Notes under the pieces: generated by a model
What the model was told of the DNA's origin: nothing
The model's input: only the letters and a program-made list of their open reading frames with translations
The model's database searches: none
Part shown: piece by piece, positions 33,706-46,225 of the stretch
Numbering within the stretch: the first letter of the stretch is position 1
Layout of the letters: each line of letters begins with the position of its first letter
DNA from: Zoroaster sp. YZ-2022
Taxonomy: Eukaryota > Echinodermata > Asteroidea > Forcipulatida > Zoroasteridae
Direction of reading: 5' to 3'
NCBI GenBank assembly: GCA_029582265.1
Contig: CM055822.1
Location: forward strand, 43,274,733-43,338,732
DNA length: 64,000 bases
Translations under genes and position numbers: made by a program

Positions 33706-35442
33706 ATGTGTGTGCACAATATATGGCTGAACTACAAACAAATCACCAGGTCACATCAGAAAAGTAAGTTTGGGAAAGCTCCTGTCCCTTACTATCCAAA
33801 TACCACAGCATCATTCCACATCCTGCTAACTGTGCACGGAGACATAGAACTCAACCCAGGGCCTGTGAAGGAACCCTGTGGTAGTTGCAGTCGGCCAGTC
33901 AAATGTAACCAGCGATCTCTTCTTTGCGAAGACTGTAACAATTTCTGGCACCTGGAATGCGTCCCCGACATATCAATCACCCAGTACAATAACCTGATAT
34001 CAAGTACTGTGGATTGGTTTTGCCCATATTGCGTTTACAAGCTTCCTTTTTCATCATGTTCCGACACCTCATTCCATGAATTATTTGGCAGTGACCACGA
34101 GCTGGATTTTGCCTTTGAACACGATACTCATTTGAAGGCTTATCCTGCAGACTTCCCCACACCTTCAAGGACCCGAAACAATTCTGTCTCTGGCCTACTA
34201 CTCAACAGTCGCAGCATCCGCAGTAAACAGCAGGACTTGCAGTCCTTCCTTGAACTCTATCCTCTCGACATTGTCTGTATTACCGAGACATGGCTGTCAC
34301 CAAATGATGTCCTTTGCCTACCTGGATATTCCACCATTCGTCACGACCGAACTACTGGTCGTGGTGGTGGTATAATGGCATTAGTCAAGGACTCGTTACT
34401 GCCGACACATCTTGACTACTTAAACCCAAATGACATCGAGGTAACCTTCTTGTCAATAACATTAAAACGATCCAAATGGCTTGTAGGAATTGTGTATAGC
34501 CCCCCAAATTCAAATTTATCGTTCTTTGAAAAGCTGCAGGACATATTTGACAACATCCAAGCAAATCTCGGCAGTTTTGAAGGTTTAATTGTACTAGGGG
34601 ACTTCAATATAAATTGGTCAATGGAATCTTCCTCACTGACAGCTCTACAAGAACTGATCACGTCAATAGGCCTCACTCAACTAGTTGAAGAAGTCACCCG
34701 GCCATCGAGTAATTCTTCATTGATTGGGACTGTCATCGATTTGATATTTACAAACAGACAGGATAAATTCTCTTCAGTTGAAACGGTTGCCAATCCAGTT
34801 AACAGTGATCATCATGGAGTGTTTTTCTCATTTGTTACCAATAAAACACCCCCAGAACCCAAAATAATACGCTCATTCCTGCAGTACAAGAAGGGAGATT
34901 TTTCACACCTGGAGACATTGTTACACTTCTTGCCGTGGGCTGCATTCATGGACGACAGCGATCCTGAAGCATCATGGGAGGCCTTCATGGATTTACTAGA
35001 TGCAGCCATCCGTGACAGCATTCCACGGAAGACTTGTAATCGCCGTATCTCTCCATGGATCACACCAGCACTGAAACAACTAATCAAATTGAAACAAACA
35101 CTCTTCACCAAAGCCAAAGCAAGTGGTAATAGCCAAGACTGGAGAAACTACAAACAAATTCGCAATGACGTTAAGAACAAAACAAAGAAAGAGTACTGGA
35201 AATATGTCAACAATCTATTCGCTCTGCCTGACAACAAACGCAACTTTTGGAAATTTGTCAAAGACCAAAGAAAATCCAAATGCCCACCAGCTTTCAAGGC
35301 GACCGATACACAGCTTCACAAGCCTGCAGATATTTGTCAAGCATTCAACAAGTTCTTTACATCTGTCCTTACCCCAGCAGAGACTCTTACAGACACAGTG
35401 CCGGTTTGTGACTATTACCAATCCCTGAGATGCCCCCTGTGA
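33706..35442 (+). pseudogene. LINE ORF2 part 1: 2A-like peptide, PHD finger, AP endonuclease
   Basis: The frame is open from 33643; the first in-frame ATG is 33706. GDIELNPGP (33838-33864) matches the 2A consensus DxExNPGP, which makes ribosomes skip a peptide bond before the last Pro. A PHD-like C4HC3 finger follows (33877-34032; CGSC, CEDC, HLEC, WFCPYC). The APE-type endonuclease spans about 34192-34830 with ITETWL, GRGGGI, VLGDFN and NSDHHG motifs, including the catalytic E, D-N and S-D-H residues. The frame stops at 35442, where the RT continues in another frame from about 35415, so a one-base-type indel splits an originally single EN-RT protein. Confidence 0.85.
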
Positions 35443-36971
35443 CTGTGAGCCTTGGCTGGATCATTAAGTCCCTGTCCAACCTGAATCCCCATAAAGCCCC
35501 CGGTCATGACGCCATACCACCGAGAGTCCTCAAAGCAACAGCAACGTCAATCGCTCAGCCACTCATGCAGTTGATGAATACTTCCCTGGCAACTGGTGTT
35601 CTTCCCACCGATTGGAAACGTTCGCAAATAACTCTGGTATTTAAAGCTGGGAGTCGCACGGATATCAAGAACTATCGTCCCGTAGCATTAACTTCAATTA
35701 TCTGCAAAGTCCTAGAGAGGGCTGTTGCAGATAACGTCAACAGTCATATTACAGCACACTGCCTTGACAACCCGCAGCAACATGGTTTCACTTCCGGCAA
35801 GTCATGCGTTACTCAACTCACAAACACAATCCACTATTGGGCCACCATCCTGGATAAACCAAAACCCCCACGCATCGATGTAATCTTCCTTGACTTCAGC
35901 AAGGCTTTCGATACCATGCCTCACCATATCATACTCAATAAACTGGCCAGTAACTACAACATTTGCGGAACTACCTGGGCATGGTGGATCAAGTCATTTC
36001 TCATAGGACGTCAACAACGAGTCATCTACCGGGGATGCTTCTCTGAGTGGGCACCAGTCACTTCTGGTGTCCCGCGGAGAGTGTTCTCGGCCCCTCCTTT
36101 TAATTTATTTATCGCTGACATCTCCCACAATATGACCACTAAATGCATACTTTTCGCGGATGACACACTTCTCTACCAACCCATAAAATCCCTCGACGAC
36201 GAACTCTCCCTTCAGTCAGATCTAACTGCACTTCAACGATGGAGTGAACTCAATGGCATGCAGTTGAACGCTAGGAAAACCAAGGTCATGCACATCTCGA
36301 GATCCCGGAAACCAGCTGTTCTCCCAAACTACAAACTACAAGGCACATCACTCGCTCCCACTCCCACATTTAAGTACCTTGGAGTCACCATCAATAACTC
36401 ACTCAACTGGAACGACCACATAAACACCATCGCCTCAAAGGCCAATAAGACGTTAGGTTTTATTTGGCAGATTGCAAGTGGAGCATCACCCAAGGCCTTG
36501 GCATCTCTGTATCGTTCTCTCGTCTTACCAGTGCTTGAGTATGGACTGCCAGCATGGTGTCCATACACCCCGTCCAATGCTGCTAAACTGGAGAAAGTGC
36601 AGAGGAGGGCTAGCAGGATGTGCCTCAAGCAGCGTAAAGGGGAAATGTCTTATGCAGACAGACTGCATACACTCAACTGGATGACACTGGATGCACGAAG
36701 ACAAAAACACACAGTATCGTTCACGATAAAATGTCTGTTCAACTTGGTGGACTGTCAGTCTGTTAAAGCTAACACAACAGTCAACACGCGACACCTGGAC
36801 ACACTCATGTTTAATCACCATTATGCCAGGACTCTAACTCTCAAAAACACACCCAGCCATGTCTTCCCTAGGATTTGGAGTCATCTGCCATTACATGTTA
36901 AGGATTCTCTTTTAATTGATTCATTTACCCACTTTAACGCCACCTTATCTGCTCATTTTCATGGAGAGTAA
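35430..36971 (+). pseudogene. LINE ORF2 part 2: reverse transcriptase
   Basis: The 513-codon frame holds RT motifs in order: KAPGHDAIP, NYRPVALTS, FLDFSKAFDTM (first catalytic Asp), SGVPRRVF, LFADDTLLY (catalytic Asp pair), then thumb and C-terminal regions including FKYLGV and LEYGLPAWCP. The usual GVPQGS motif is altered to GVPRRV, which should damage primer/template positioning. With the upstream frameshift this argues for a dead copy. The overlap with the endonuclease frame at 35430-35442 is the frameshift point and not a programmed overlap, as far as I can tell. Confidence 0.9.
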
Positions 36972-37636
36972 TGGTTCAGAAATTTCTTTTGTAATTCCAT
37001 TGTCTCATGCTTGCCATTGCATGTAGGGGTCTCGCACGCACAGGGGGCGGTCGCCGGTCGTGTCATGGGATTGGATCTTAATCTGTGAGGTGCGGACCAC
37101 CGATGGGGTTGCAGGCAGGTTGTGCATTCGGGGTCTCGTTGCAAAGGATACCTGGGGTGCACAATTGTCTTGTGTCCGGTCGGTGCTTTGCATTTGTGAG
37201 GCTGATTTGCAGAGGTTGCTATGGGGTGACGATTGGCGGCTGCTTCCGCGCGAGTAGGATTTCTTGTGCAAGTATTTGTACATTTACAAATTTAGTGTGT
37301 TTATAGTTGACATTCATCTTATTTATTGCCAGGTTAAATTGATCGATTTTCCCCTACTTAATTTTCATTTATTGGGACATTTTAATTCAATTGATAGTTC
37401 TTTTTTCTTTTTTATATATATGTATATGTTTAATTTTTGCTTTTTCTTGCCTTGTTTTTTTGGATTTTTTTGGATTAATTAACATTTATAAGTTGTGCAG
37501 CTTATTCCATTATCTTCTTATTCATTGTTCAGACTTTTCTCTTGAAGATAGCCATCTTGCATGCTTCGGGGTGGGGGGAGGGGTTTGCAGAGTGGGTGGA
37601 GTGCTTTGTAATGGATTATGGGACATTATATATTGT

Positions 37637-37690
37637 TGGTGTCGTCTACAACCACTAAGTGATTGTGTATAGCTGCAATGCCACGTGGAT
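37637..37690 (-). pseudogene. TRIM-NHL C-terminal exon, 54-bp stub
   Basis: A TTTTTCCAG acceptor precedes 37690 on the minus strand. The exon reads about 18 codons (GIAAIHNHLVVV) and is then replaced by LINE 3-prime sequence. Upstream intron sequence (37691-38030) is closest to copy A, sharing CCACGTGGATC and GTACAAAGGGATT, and not to copy B on the other side of the LINE. Confidence 0.8.
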
Positions 37691-38894
37691 CTGGAAAAAT
37701 AATAATAGAGATAACACAGCACAGTGATATAACAATTATGTGTGTTATGTTTTATGAGCTGAACATTAAATGAAGATATTTCTACATATTTTGACATGAA
37801 AGCCTATACATGTACAAAGGGATTCACAACAGCCAATGTTCACTTTGAACCTTTGAACTGTCATGATTTATTATTCGCTATTTATTTCAATCAATGACAT
37901 GTTTCAGAAAATAAAATAGGCTAAATTTAAATTGATGACAGCCAGTGAGTACATGTATAGCACATAATTTCAATGTATGAAGGTTTTAATAGCATAACAT
38001 GTAGTTATGAGACACTTTCTTTTTCTAGGAAAATTCAGTTAAGTGGAACGTTTCTACATTAAATTATTATTCAAACATTTTGTTTAATGTTTGTTGAGGT
38101 ATTACTAGGAGAGCAATTAGACAGTGAATAAAGAGATATTCTAATGCACTCATAGTTATAGAGATTTCCCCGCTTTCTAAGAGAAGGTCATCGGAAACTG
38201 AATCAAATTGATAATTTCACATTAACTCATGGTTAATTACTTTAAAGGTTTGCTGAAATAGAAACTCCTAATATAATTGTTTCATAGCTAGAGCTGTGCC
38301 GGGTATCCGGGTATCCAGATACCTGACCGAAACTGTCATTACCCGGTTCCATTTATCGGTTCCAATTACCCGTAAACGACTTTTTAATATTCAGACTTAA
38401 CATTTGAGCATTGCAAACAGAAATCTGTGACTCTTGAACAATGTAATGTTTACACTTTTACAGACAATTATCTTTAAATTCAATAAAGCCTTTGTAGTAT
38501 TTTACCAACATTTGCCATATATTTTTCTCCAACTGTTTGTGATACATTGTATCCAATCATTAAGACTGCAAAGGGCCTGACAGTGGCTGCTTCAAACAAC
38601 TTATCACACCAGCAGCATATGAGGGATTATTTGCCTATTGTTTGCAGTAATTGGATTAGTGGGGCAACTGCATGCTGATCATGATTGGGTAATTTATAGC
38701 TTGTTATGAGAATACAGGGACCTGATGTAAACGGATGTTCGATGTTGGAGATACGGCAGTGGACGATGTATTGCATTATGCGAATGAAACATGCGCCAGA
38801 CAGTGCCACGTGAGGAAACACATGACCATTCAATGGATAATTTGACATGATATATTACCAGGGAAGTAATTTTCAAAGTTATATTTGTAAGTTG

Positions 38895-39404
38895 TTGTTT
38901 GCTTTTATTCAGAGTAACTTTAAACTGGTCAGATGCCATGATCATTTGGTCTGTCAATTCATAGGGTATGTCAATGAGTTGTTTGCTTTTATTCAGAGTA
39001 ACTTTAAACTGGTCAGATGCCATGATCATTTGGTCTGTCAATTCATAGGGTATGTCAATGAGTTGTTTGCTTTTATTCAGAGTAACTTTAAACTGGTCAG
39101 ATGCCATGATCATTTGATCTGTCAATTCATAGGGTATGTCAATGAGTTGTTTGCTTTTATTCAGAGTAACTTTAAACTGGTCAGATGCCATGATCATTTG
39201 GTCTGTCAATTCATAGGGTATGTCAATGAGTTGTTTGCTTTTATTCAGAGTAACTTTAAACTGGTCAGATGCCATGATCATTTGGTCTGTCAATTCATAG
39301 GGTATGTCAATGAGTTGTTTGCTTTTATTCAGAGTAACTTTAAACTGGTCAGATGCCATCATCATTTGGTATGTCAATTCATAGGGTATGTCAATGAGTT
39401 GTTT
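38895..39404. repeat. 84-bp minisatellite, 6 copies
   Basis: Same unit as 21650-21992, six in-frame copies. The minus strand is open for 247 codons (39437-38694) and the plus strand for 219. Copies differ at only a few positions, for example ATCATCATT in the last. The flanking sequence MTLNDVDEHACKQL is shared with the first array. Confidence 0.9.
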
Positions 39405-39473
39405 ACATGCATGTTCATCAACATCATTCAGTGTCATGTCGACACAACAATGAATGAATTCAGTAAGTGGAGT

Positions 39474-41002
39474 TACGGGGAGGGTATTAACCCAAAAGTT
39501 TTTTAGATTTAATTAATAAAATAGTATGAATGTAAAATAGTAGTTATTGGCCTCAGTTATGTTTTGAACCTAGCAAGTTCTTTCTCAGAGAAAGAACTCG
39601 CTAGTAAGGTTTGAGATGTAAGGCCAGTAACTACTATTTTGCATTTATATAGCCTAGGGGTCATTTAGGTTTTTAAGCAGTTTGCAACAGCCAATTCTCT
39701 ATTTATAAAATAGTACAAAAATATATTTATATACATCTAACTAACATTAACAACATATTTCATGGCTTAGCTGGGATTTTGGATTGTATAATGCCAAAAT
39801 GTATTTCTGTAAATGATACAGTAGATCTAATGCTCTTGAACAAGTTCTGCTAGTAGATTTGAAGCATCATCTTTAGATATAGTAAGATTTGCGATGACAT
39901 ATTGAAAAAAATCTCTTTTGAGTAGTTAGGGTTCTGAGAAGAACCTTTCGTTAACTCAACATTTCGATCTGTATGCTTTGATCAGGAGAATGCGGAATGC
40001 TGGTGCAGGAGGGGCTTAAGTAGCTCGGTGGAGGAGTCCTGATCACTAGATCTTTGGGCTTGCTTGTGCCATTCTTGTAGATGTAGCTATCACCTTTAAA
40101 AAATTGAAATACATTTATAATTAATTATGTGTGAAATAACAAATGTATTATTACACAATTTATTTATAGAAAGTGAAAGATAATATTGTAACAAAAAAAA
40201 ACAAAAAATGTGCTTAAATATCACACACACCATCCCTTAAAAACATTCAAATAATAAATCCCATATCCCACTATTTTATTTTAAGGTAGGTTTCAACTTC
40301 AAAGGTTCAGGGGTTACAGTTGTAAACCTTAAATTTATTTGGGAACTACCAACTTTATATTCTCTTTCACTTACTATTACTATTATATCATCGTGATTGT
40401 ACAAACTATACTATTTTTATGACAGTAACCAGTGGGTTAATATTTCATGTTTAAGATGATAACAAGTCCCAGGCATGTCAAATACAATGTTCCCAAGTTA
40501 ACTCCCATGGACATTTCCTGCAGTAATACTTGTGGGTGCATGGTGAATAATATTATTATTAAAAACAAACTTACCCAACTAAGGTCACAGATAATAACTT
40601 CTGTCACTGCCCAACTTTGCCAGCAAACAATCCTTTTAGATGATATGATGTATGTACATTTACTAACCTAAATATATAATTGTCTTAATTGAGTTAAAAC
40701 CCATCAACCATGTCAACAAACCACGAACAGCTGATAAGTAACCATTCTAGATTATATGTGTGATACATAATCACATACACAGTCTGGCGCGTTATAACCA
40801 CCATTATGTACACAATGTATGTCTACCTTTATGTTAAACTGACAACAGAGGGCGCCCTTCAAGCAAAACGTTCAGGGGGCATGTACAGGGGGTTAGAAAT
40901 ATCAAATTTTTATTTTAATGATTTATTCTTGTTTCTAATAGGCCTGTACATGTTTTGAGGGGGCAGAATATAAAAAAGTGAAGTAATACCCCCCCCCCCC
41001 CC
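39474..41002. mobile_element. 1.5-kb TIR element with 8-bp target duplication
   Basis: AGTGGAGT occurs at 39466-39473 and 41003-41010, and only once at the empty site 22056-22063. The ends are imperfect inverted repeats: GGGGAGGGTATTA at the left and, read inward, a G-run plus TATTACTT at the right. An 8-bp duplication fits hAT or Merlin. No transposase was recognised. Inside are a perfect hairpin (39532-39641, apex TTCTTTCTCAGAGAAAGAA) and a Penelope-like hammerhead remnant on the minus strand (about 39920-39995). Confidence 0.65.
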
Positions 41003-41446
41003 AGTGGAGTGTGGCAGTTATTTATTGGCAATCTTTTGAATAATGTGTGCTGCAAATGAGTTTGACCAGTTGTTTTAAATTACAAAGCGCACAAAGATCT
41101 CGTCAAGCTTAATTCTATGGCCGGCTGGAAATCTGGAAAGCATTCATTAACAACGCACTCTGGCGATAATTCTGGTCTATGGCTGTTTGCCAGACAATTG
41201 AATTTAACTCTTAAGCAGAATTTCTCAAATTAAAGATGAAGTTGAAGGAGTACATTTATTAACCCATATCCGCCTAACCATGTAAACACACAAAAGACTG
41301 TATGTGCCTAAGCCCCCCGCACAGAGATACATTGTTTTTGCACACAATCAGAAAGATTCCTTATTTAGAGAATATTACAATCACTGACACAGACACATTA
41401 TATACTGATGGAAAGAGGAGAACATCTTTTTTATGATTCGACTTGT
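41003..41446. repeat. Continuation of duplicated TRIM intron
   Basis: 41003-41280 matches 22056-22340, with a small insertion near 41075-41110. 41280-41446 is unassigned and runs into the assembly gap. Confidence 0.7.
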
Positions 41447-41946
41447 NNNNNNNNNNNNNNNNNNNNNNNNNNNNNNNNNNNNNNNNNNNNNNNNNNNNNN
41501 NNNNNNNNNNNNNNNNNNNNNNNNNNNNNNNNNNNNNNNNNNNNNNNNNNNNNNNNNNNNNNNNNNNNNNNNNNNNNNNNNNNNNNNNNNNNNNNNNNNN
41601 NNNNNNNNNNNNNNNNNNNNNNNNNNNNNNNNNNNNNNNNNNNNNNNNNNNNNNNNNNNNNNNNNNNNNNNNNNNNNNNNNNNNNNNNNNNNNNNNNNNN
41701 NNNNNNNNNNNNNNNNNNNNNNNNNNNNNNNNNNNNNNNNNNNNNNNNNNNNNNNNNNNNNNNNNNNNNNNNNNNNNNNNNNNNNNNNNNNNNNNNNNNN
41801 NNNNNNNNNNNNNNNNNNNNNNNNNNNNNNNNNNNNNNNNNNNNNNNNNNNNNNNNNNNNNNNNNNNNNNNNNNNNNNNNNNNNNNNNNNNNNNNNNNNN
41901 NNNNNNNNNNNNNNNNNNNNNNNNNNNNNNNNNNNNNNNNNNNNNN
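41447..41946. other. Assembly gap, 500 N
   Basis: Exactly 500 unknown bases, so the size is probably a placeholder. The duplicated units change orientation across it. ORFs drawn through it are meaningless. Confidence 1.
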
Positions 41947-43689
41947 GGTTTTTTACCTTTAACATATTTTATTGTACACTTTTAAAATAGCATTCATAAT
42001 TAACTTTATACATTATATTGAACACTTTTACAAATGATAATCTTCATCAATTGTGTAATAAGCAGTGTATACATTGCAATGAACAAACTGTTTTAGGTTT
42101 CTATCCCAAACTAAATAACTTCCAATGGCAGATCCAGGGGTGTGGGGCCTTGGGGATAAAGCCCCTCCTCCCCCCTGCTTTGGGTTATTTGTCATGTAAT
42201 TATACCTTGTAGAAGTTGGTTGATATAATGCCAAACACTGTACATTATCTATTTATGAGCATGATTCATGGTCCAGTCTGTTAAGGAGTCTTCAATGAGG
42301 GTAATGACCTTCATTATACTGTCATTTATTTAGTTGCTGATTCATCATATGAATCTAATCAAAATAAAATATTGTACAAATCTAATTTTGTGAATAAAAT
42401 AAATGATGTGGTCAATCATAATCTATGAATGTGTAACTGAATCATTTTCATTTCATTGGTTGTATATCATGCAGGTTTATCCGGAAACAAAAACATTTAT
42501 TACTGGTTCACCATCATCAAGTACTTCTTGAATTACACAAATGTGTACTAGGTACAACCTTCCTCCCTTCAGACAAATTAGAATCATCACTTTGACTTTG
42601 GCAGAGCTGCACAGTGGTGATGAAGTTGGGGTATTGAGTCAGAAGAATGTTTACAGGAGTGGTTAGGTCAACAACTGAATTCAATTAAGCATTAAAGAAA
42701 GCCATATCAGCTCTTTTGGAATGAGGTTTTTTTGTCTAAGAACTAAACTTTCCCTGCAATGACCTTTTGCAAACTGATTGAAATGTCAACTTGGTGATTC
42801 TTAATCCTCAAGAGACACACAAAATATTGAATATGTACCAGGTAAGTATCACAGAAACTTACCATCAAGTTTCACAAAAATCTGAACAGTTGACACATCC
42901 TGGCACAGCTACACCACCATCTGATGTTATCATGGTCATTGCTTACGACAGAAAAGGGCAGCATGCTGCAACATTAAACCATCATGTTATTCTGACTACC
43001 CATCAGATTGATCTCTAGGAAAGGATGTTTCAAGAATTTAAATATAAATTAACATTCAAGCCAATAAGAGACAATATTTTCAAGCCATGATAATTTAGAA
43101 TATTAATAATCACACAAATTTTGCATGACCCACCTCCCTAGCTTAAAAGGGCAGTATCGTCATGATCAACAGGGCATGGAATCGGGAGTGCTAGTTTTAG
43201 ATTTTATCAGTGACTGAAAATAATACCCCATATTAAGGTCATATTACCGTTGCTGCATAAATAAGCCAGTAATTTTGAGTCACTGGTCATCTTAAACTAG
43301 GACCACGATTCCATGACCTGTTAATATCTGAGCCAAAACATGAAAATTTAATATTACTAAAGGTAATATTAGAAATATTAGAAATATTTAACTGAAAACA
43401 TGACAATTGATTCAAATTCAATGCATGGTGTTGATCAGGAGATAAAGTCGGTGAGTCACGGCCGGGACAGGATAAGAAACCAGTAAACCGCATGTGTCAT
43501 GGTACTTATGGCCACAACCCCAGGGTGTTTATCCTGAGGTCAAGACAAAGTGTCCTCTTTTATTCCCATTCATGAATGCTCTCCTGATTTTGTTAAAAAT
43601 ATAAAAACTTTGTTGCAAAAGCTGGAACAATTTGCCTCAGAAACACAGATGTAGCTGGTGCATCTCAAATGAACTTACACAACATTTAA
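41947..43689. repeat. Inverted partial copy of the duplicated unit
   Basis: Read in reverse, this matches 31500-28740, with about 950 bp deleted at 42345 (the counterpart of roughly 11545-12490). It contains MITE copy 6 (43143-43335) and ends at the TTAA target of the 8.5-kb element. Confidence 0.8.
43143..43335. mobile_element. Foldback MITE, TTAAAGGG family, copy 6
   Basis: Left end TTAAAAGGGCAGTATCGTCA. The right end decayed after GATTCCATGACCTG. Confidence 0.55.
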
Positions 43690-45299
43690 CCAGTTCGCCC
43701 GGATGCCGTGTATACCGCAATTTTTTTTTGTACAGCGTATCGGGCGTCTAAACACGCATTCCGATTTTGTGTGTGTCACGGAGACTTGTCAACACGCCAC
43801 ATGTGGCGTGCCGTCGTGATGGCCTGATATATACACATAATCATTCTCGAGTCCATGGGGTCACGGTTCGGTGGCCCCCGGGACAAAACTCTTTAAATAC
43901 TGAACGATTCCTCTTTTTGTTGATTTTGCCTAATCCACTTTATCCAAGACCTGTTTCCTTTTGACGTACCAATAAGCATTTGTAAAAGCGGTTATATCCA
44001 TTGTTCTACGAGGCATTCGATCTCTCTCCAGGTATGCCGTCTTTTGGGCAGGCTGGTGGCTAATGAGCCGTTAGCCGGGAGCTTGTGGGGAATTGGAAAT
44101 TCTCCGTCATAGCCAGTAAATATAAACAAATAAAATCATGAAAGTTTCTTTTTGACTCAGAGGCTGGGCCAGTCTAATACTGAGCCAAGTACTCAAATGA
44201 TCAAAAACAAACTGAACTACTGAGTGCAATTTTGGCCCCCTCTGTTACTTAATCTAATGTAAAGGAGAAACATAACATCAATCATCAAAACAAGGTAATT
44301 TAAGTCCATCCTAGCTCAACCCAAGAAGACTATTATAAACAAACTCTAGCCAGTGTCCACTTATAAGCCTCCCCAGAGTATTGAGTTAACTACTTTACCA
44401 TATGGCCAAAGGATATCCACACAGACTTTGTCTTGGTGACCATGAGACAGGGGTGCCCACCTACAATCAACTTTTCCTTCAAAATACACTAAGTTAAGCA
44501 AAGTCTCTGTGTAGTGTGGGGTGGAGATTCTCCTATGCTATACTTATTTTTGCTGGTGGATTTTATTTTCCCCTAAGTAAAATGGGAAGTTTCCCTGTCA
44601 TTTATATATAATTGTTTTCTTATCTCCTTATGTTATAAGAGTGGTTCCCCTAAGTTTCCCCCTAAGTGGCCCCCTGACTAAATTTGGTTTACTTTATAGT
44701 TTATTGTTTTAGTGTACAGACCATTCACCTGCGTGGTTCCCTGACTTAAGTTGGTTAATTTTAGTAAATGTATATTGTCCTGGCACTGACCTGGCCATGA
44801 GGTGGTCAGTGAGCAGTTAGGCAGCAGACAGAAAGGACATGTTTTCAAAGTTATGGACACTAGCTCAGCCTTGTTTCCCATTTGCTGCTCAATAATCTGG
44901 TGAGTTTTTCCTTTAAAATTGTCTTTAGTTATTTCTTTTATACAGATGTATAAATGACTCTTCATTAGATTATGTATTACCTCAAGATGTTTAGATTATT
45001 GTATTTATTTTGTTTAGGGATCTTAAGATTTTTATTTGAGTTTTAATCTTTGTAGAAGATTAGGGCTAAAACTGGAGTAATTGTAAGAATGCCGCGTTTT
45101 GCCGAGTGACCCCAAAATTACCTGGCATACACGGAGTTTGCGGAGCATAATCCAGTCGGTCAGTCGGGTTCGTTTGAACTGATGGTGAGTAATTCATGAG
45201 TGCGGTTTAATGTAGGGACCAGTCTATCAGCCATCCTGCAGAGGATGAGTCGGTCAGAAGTGGTTGTTATGTGTAAACGCTGGCAGGCGCAAGCAGAAC

Positions 45300-46225
45300 A
45301 TTCGTTGTTGCGTTCAAAAGGCCTATAGGGATTGGAAAATAGTCCAAGTCCAAAGTGTCTGTGATACAGTAAAGCTGGCTATTTTGGCTACTGTCATTGA
45401 TCACATTATGATAATGTGTAAAAAGCAGTCTTAGCGTCGAAAGCAATGGGAGGATTGGAAAATAGTCCAAGTCCAAAGTGTCTGTAGTAAAGTGGCTACT
45501 GTGACTACTTTGGCTACAGTGATTGTTCTAGTGAAAATACGTGTAAAAGCAGTCTCATGCGTGCAAAAAGCAATGGGAGGATTAGAAAATGGTCTAAGTC
45601 CAAAGTGTTCTGTAGTAAAGGTATTTCTGAGCTACTTTGGCTACACTGATTATTCCTATATGAAACACGTGTAAAAAGCAGAAAAAGTTTGCTTGAAAGC
45701 AATGGGAGGATTGGAAAATGGTCTAAGTCCAAAGTGTCTGTAGTAAAAGTGGCTCGTGACTACTTCCATGGCTGTTAACGTCCTATTCTATATGAAACAG
45801 TGTAAAAGCAAGTCTTGGCGTGTAAAAAGCAATGGGAGGATTGGAAAATAGTCCAATTCAGGTCCCAAAAGGCTGTCTCGGTAGTAAAGAGAAGTATACG
45901 TTAGCTTGGCTGTTGCTACTGATGATTGTTCTATATGAACACGTGTAAAAGCAGTCTTCCGTGTAAAAGTAATGGAGGATTGAGAAATGGTCTCAAGTCC
46001 AAAATTTGTAAGTGGCTCAGGTCTGTAGCTTCACTTTGGCTACTTACATGACTAAAATATGAAACACGTAAAGCAGGCTATGCGTGCCAAAAGCAATGGA
46101 GGATTGGAATATAGTGCAAGTCCAGTGTCTGTGGTACGTACAGTGGGTAATGCTGCTACTGTAGGTGCAAATATGATGCCCATTTGAACTGATGTAGAAA
46201 GCAGTTTGTTTGTAAAGGAATGAGG
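45300..46225. repeat. Degenerate minisatellite, unit about 115-140 bp, 7 copies
   Basis: The word GGATTGGAAAATAGTCCAAG recurs, with variation, near 45329, 45452, 45578, 45706, 45836, 45976 and 46091. The spacers share TGTCTGTAGTAAAGTGGCTAC, cut here to shared words, and a GTGTAAAAGCAGTCT segment. Copies differ by many small indels. ORFs here are periodic by-products. Confidence 0.85.

Larger units (their letters stand above)
33348..37636 (+). mobile_element. CR1/L2-like non-LTR retrotransposon (LINE)
   Basis: About 4.3 kb with PHD-like finger, APE-type endonuclease and reverse transcriptase in the order typical of the Jockey/CR1/L2 group. Homology to other copies of the TRIM unit stops at 33347 and resumes at 37637. 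The flanks are not a simple target duplication: about 330 bp of TRIM exon and intron (33010-33347) is present again, diverged, on the right (37637-37970). 3-prime of the RT the UTR is partly GC-rich, and no poly-A or obvious terminal microsatellite is seen. A short ORF with a hydrophobic N-terminus (ATG 33380 to 33559) lies near the 5-prime end. The element looks inactive. Confidence 0.85.

Noticed and set aside
35415..35442. Programmed frameshift joining endonuclease and RT
   Set aside because: No slippery heptamer is evident, and the altered GVPQGS motif also indicates decay. A simple indel in a dead copy is more likely.
41381..41990. ORFs of 180-194 codons across 41.4-42.0 kb
   Set aside because: They consist almost entirely of unknown residues from the 500-N gap.
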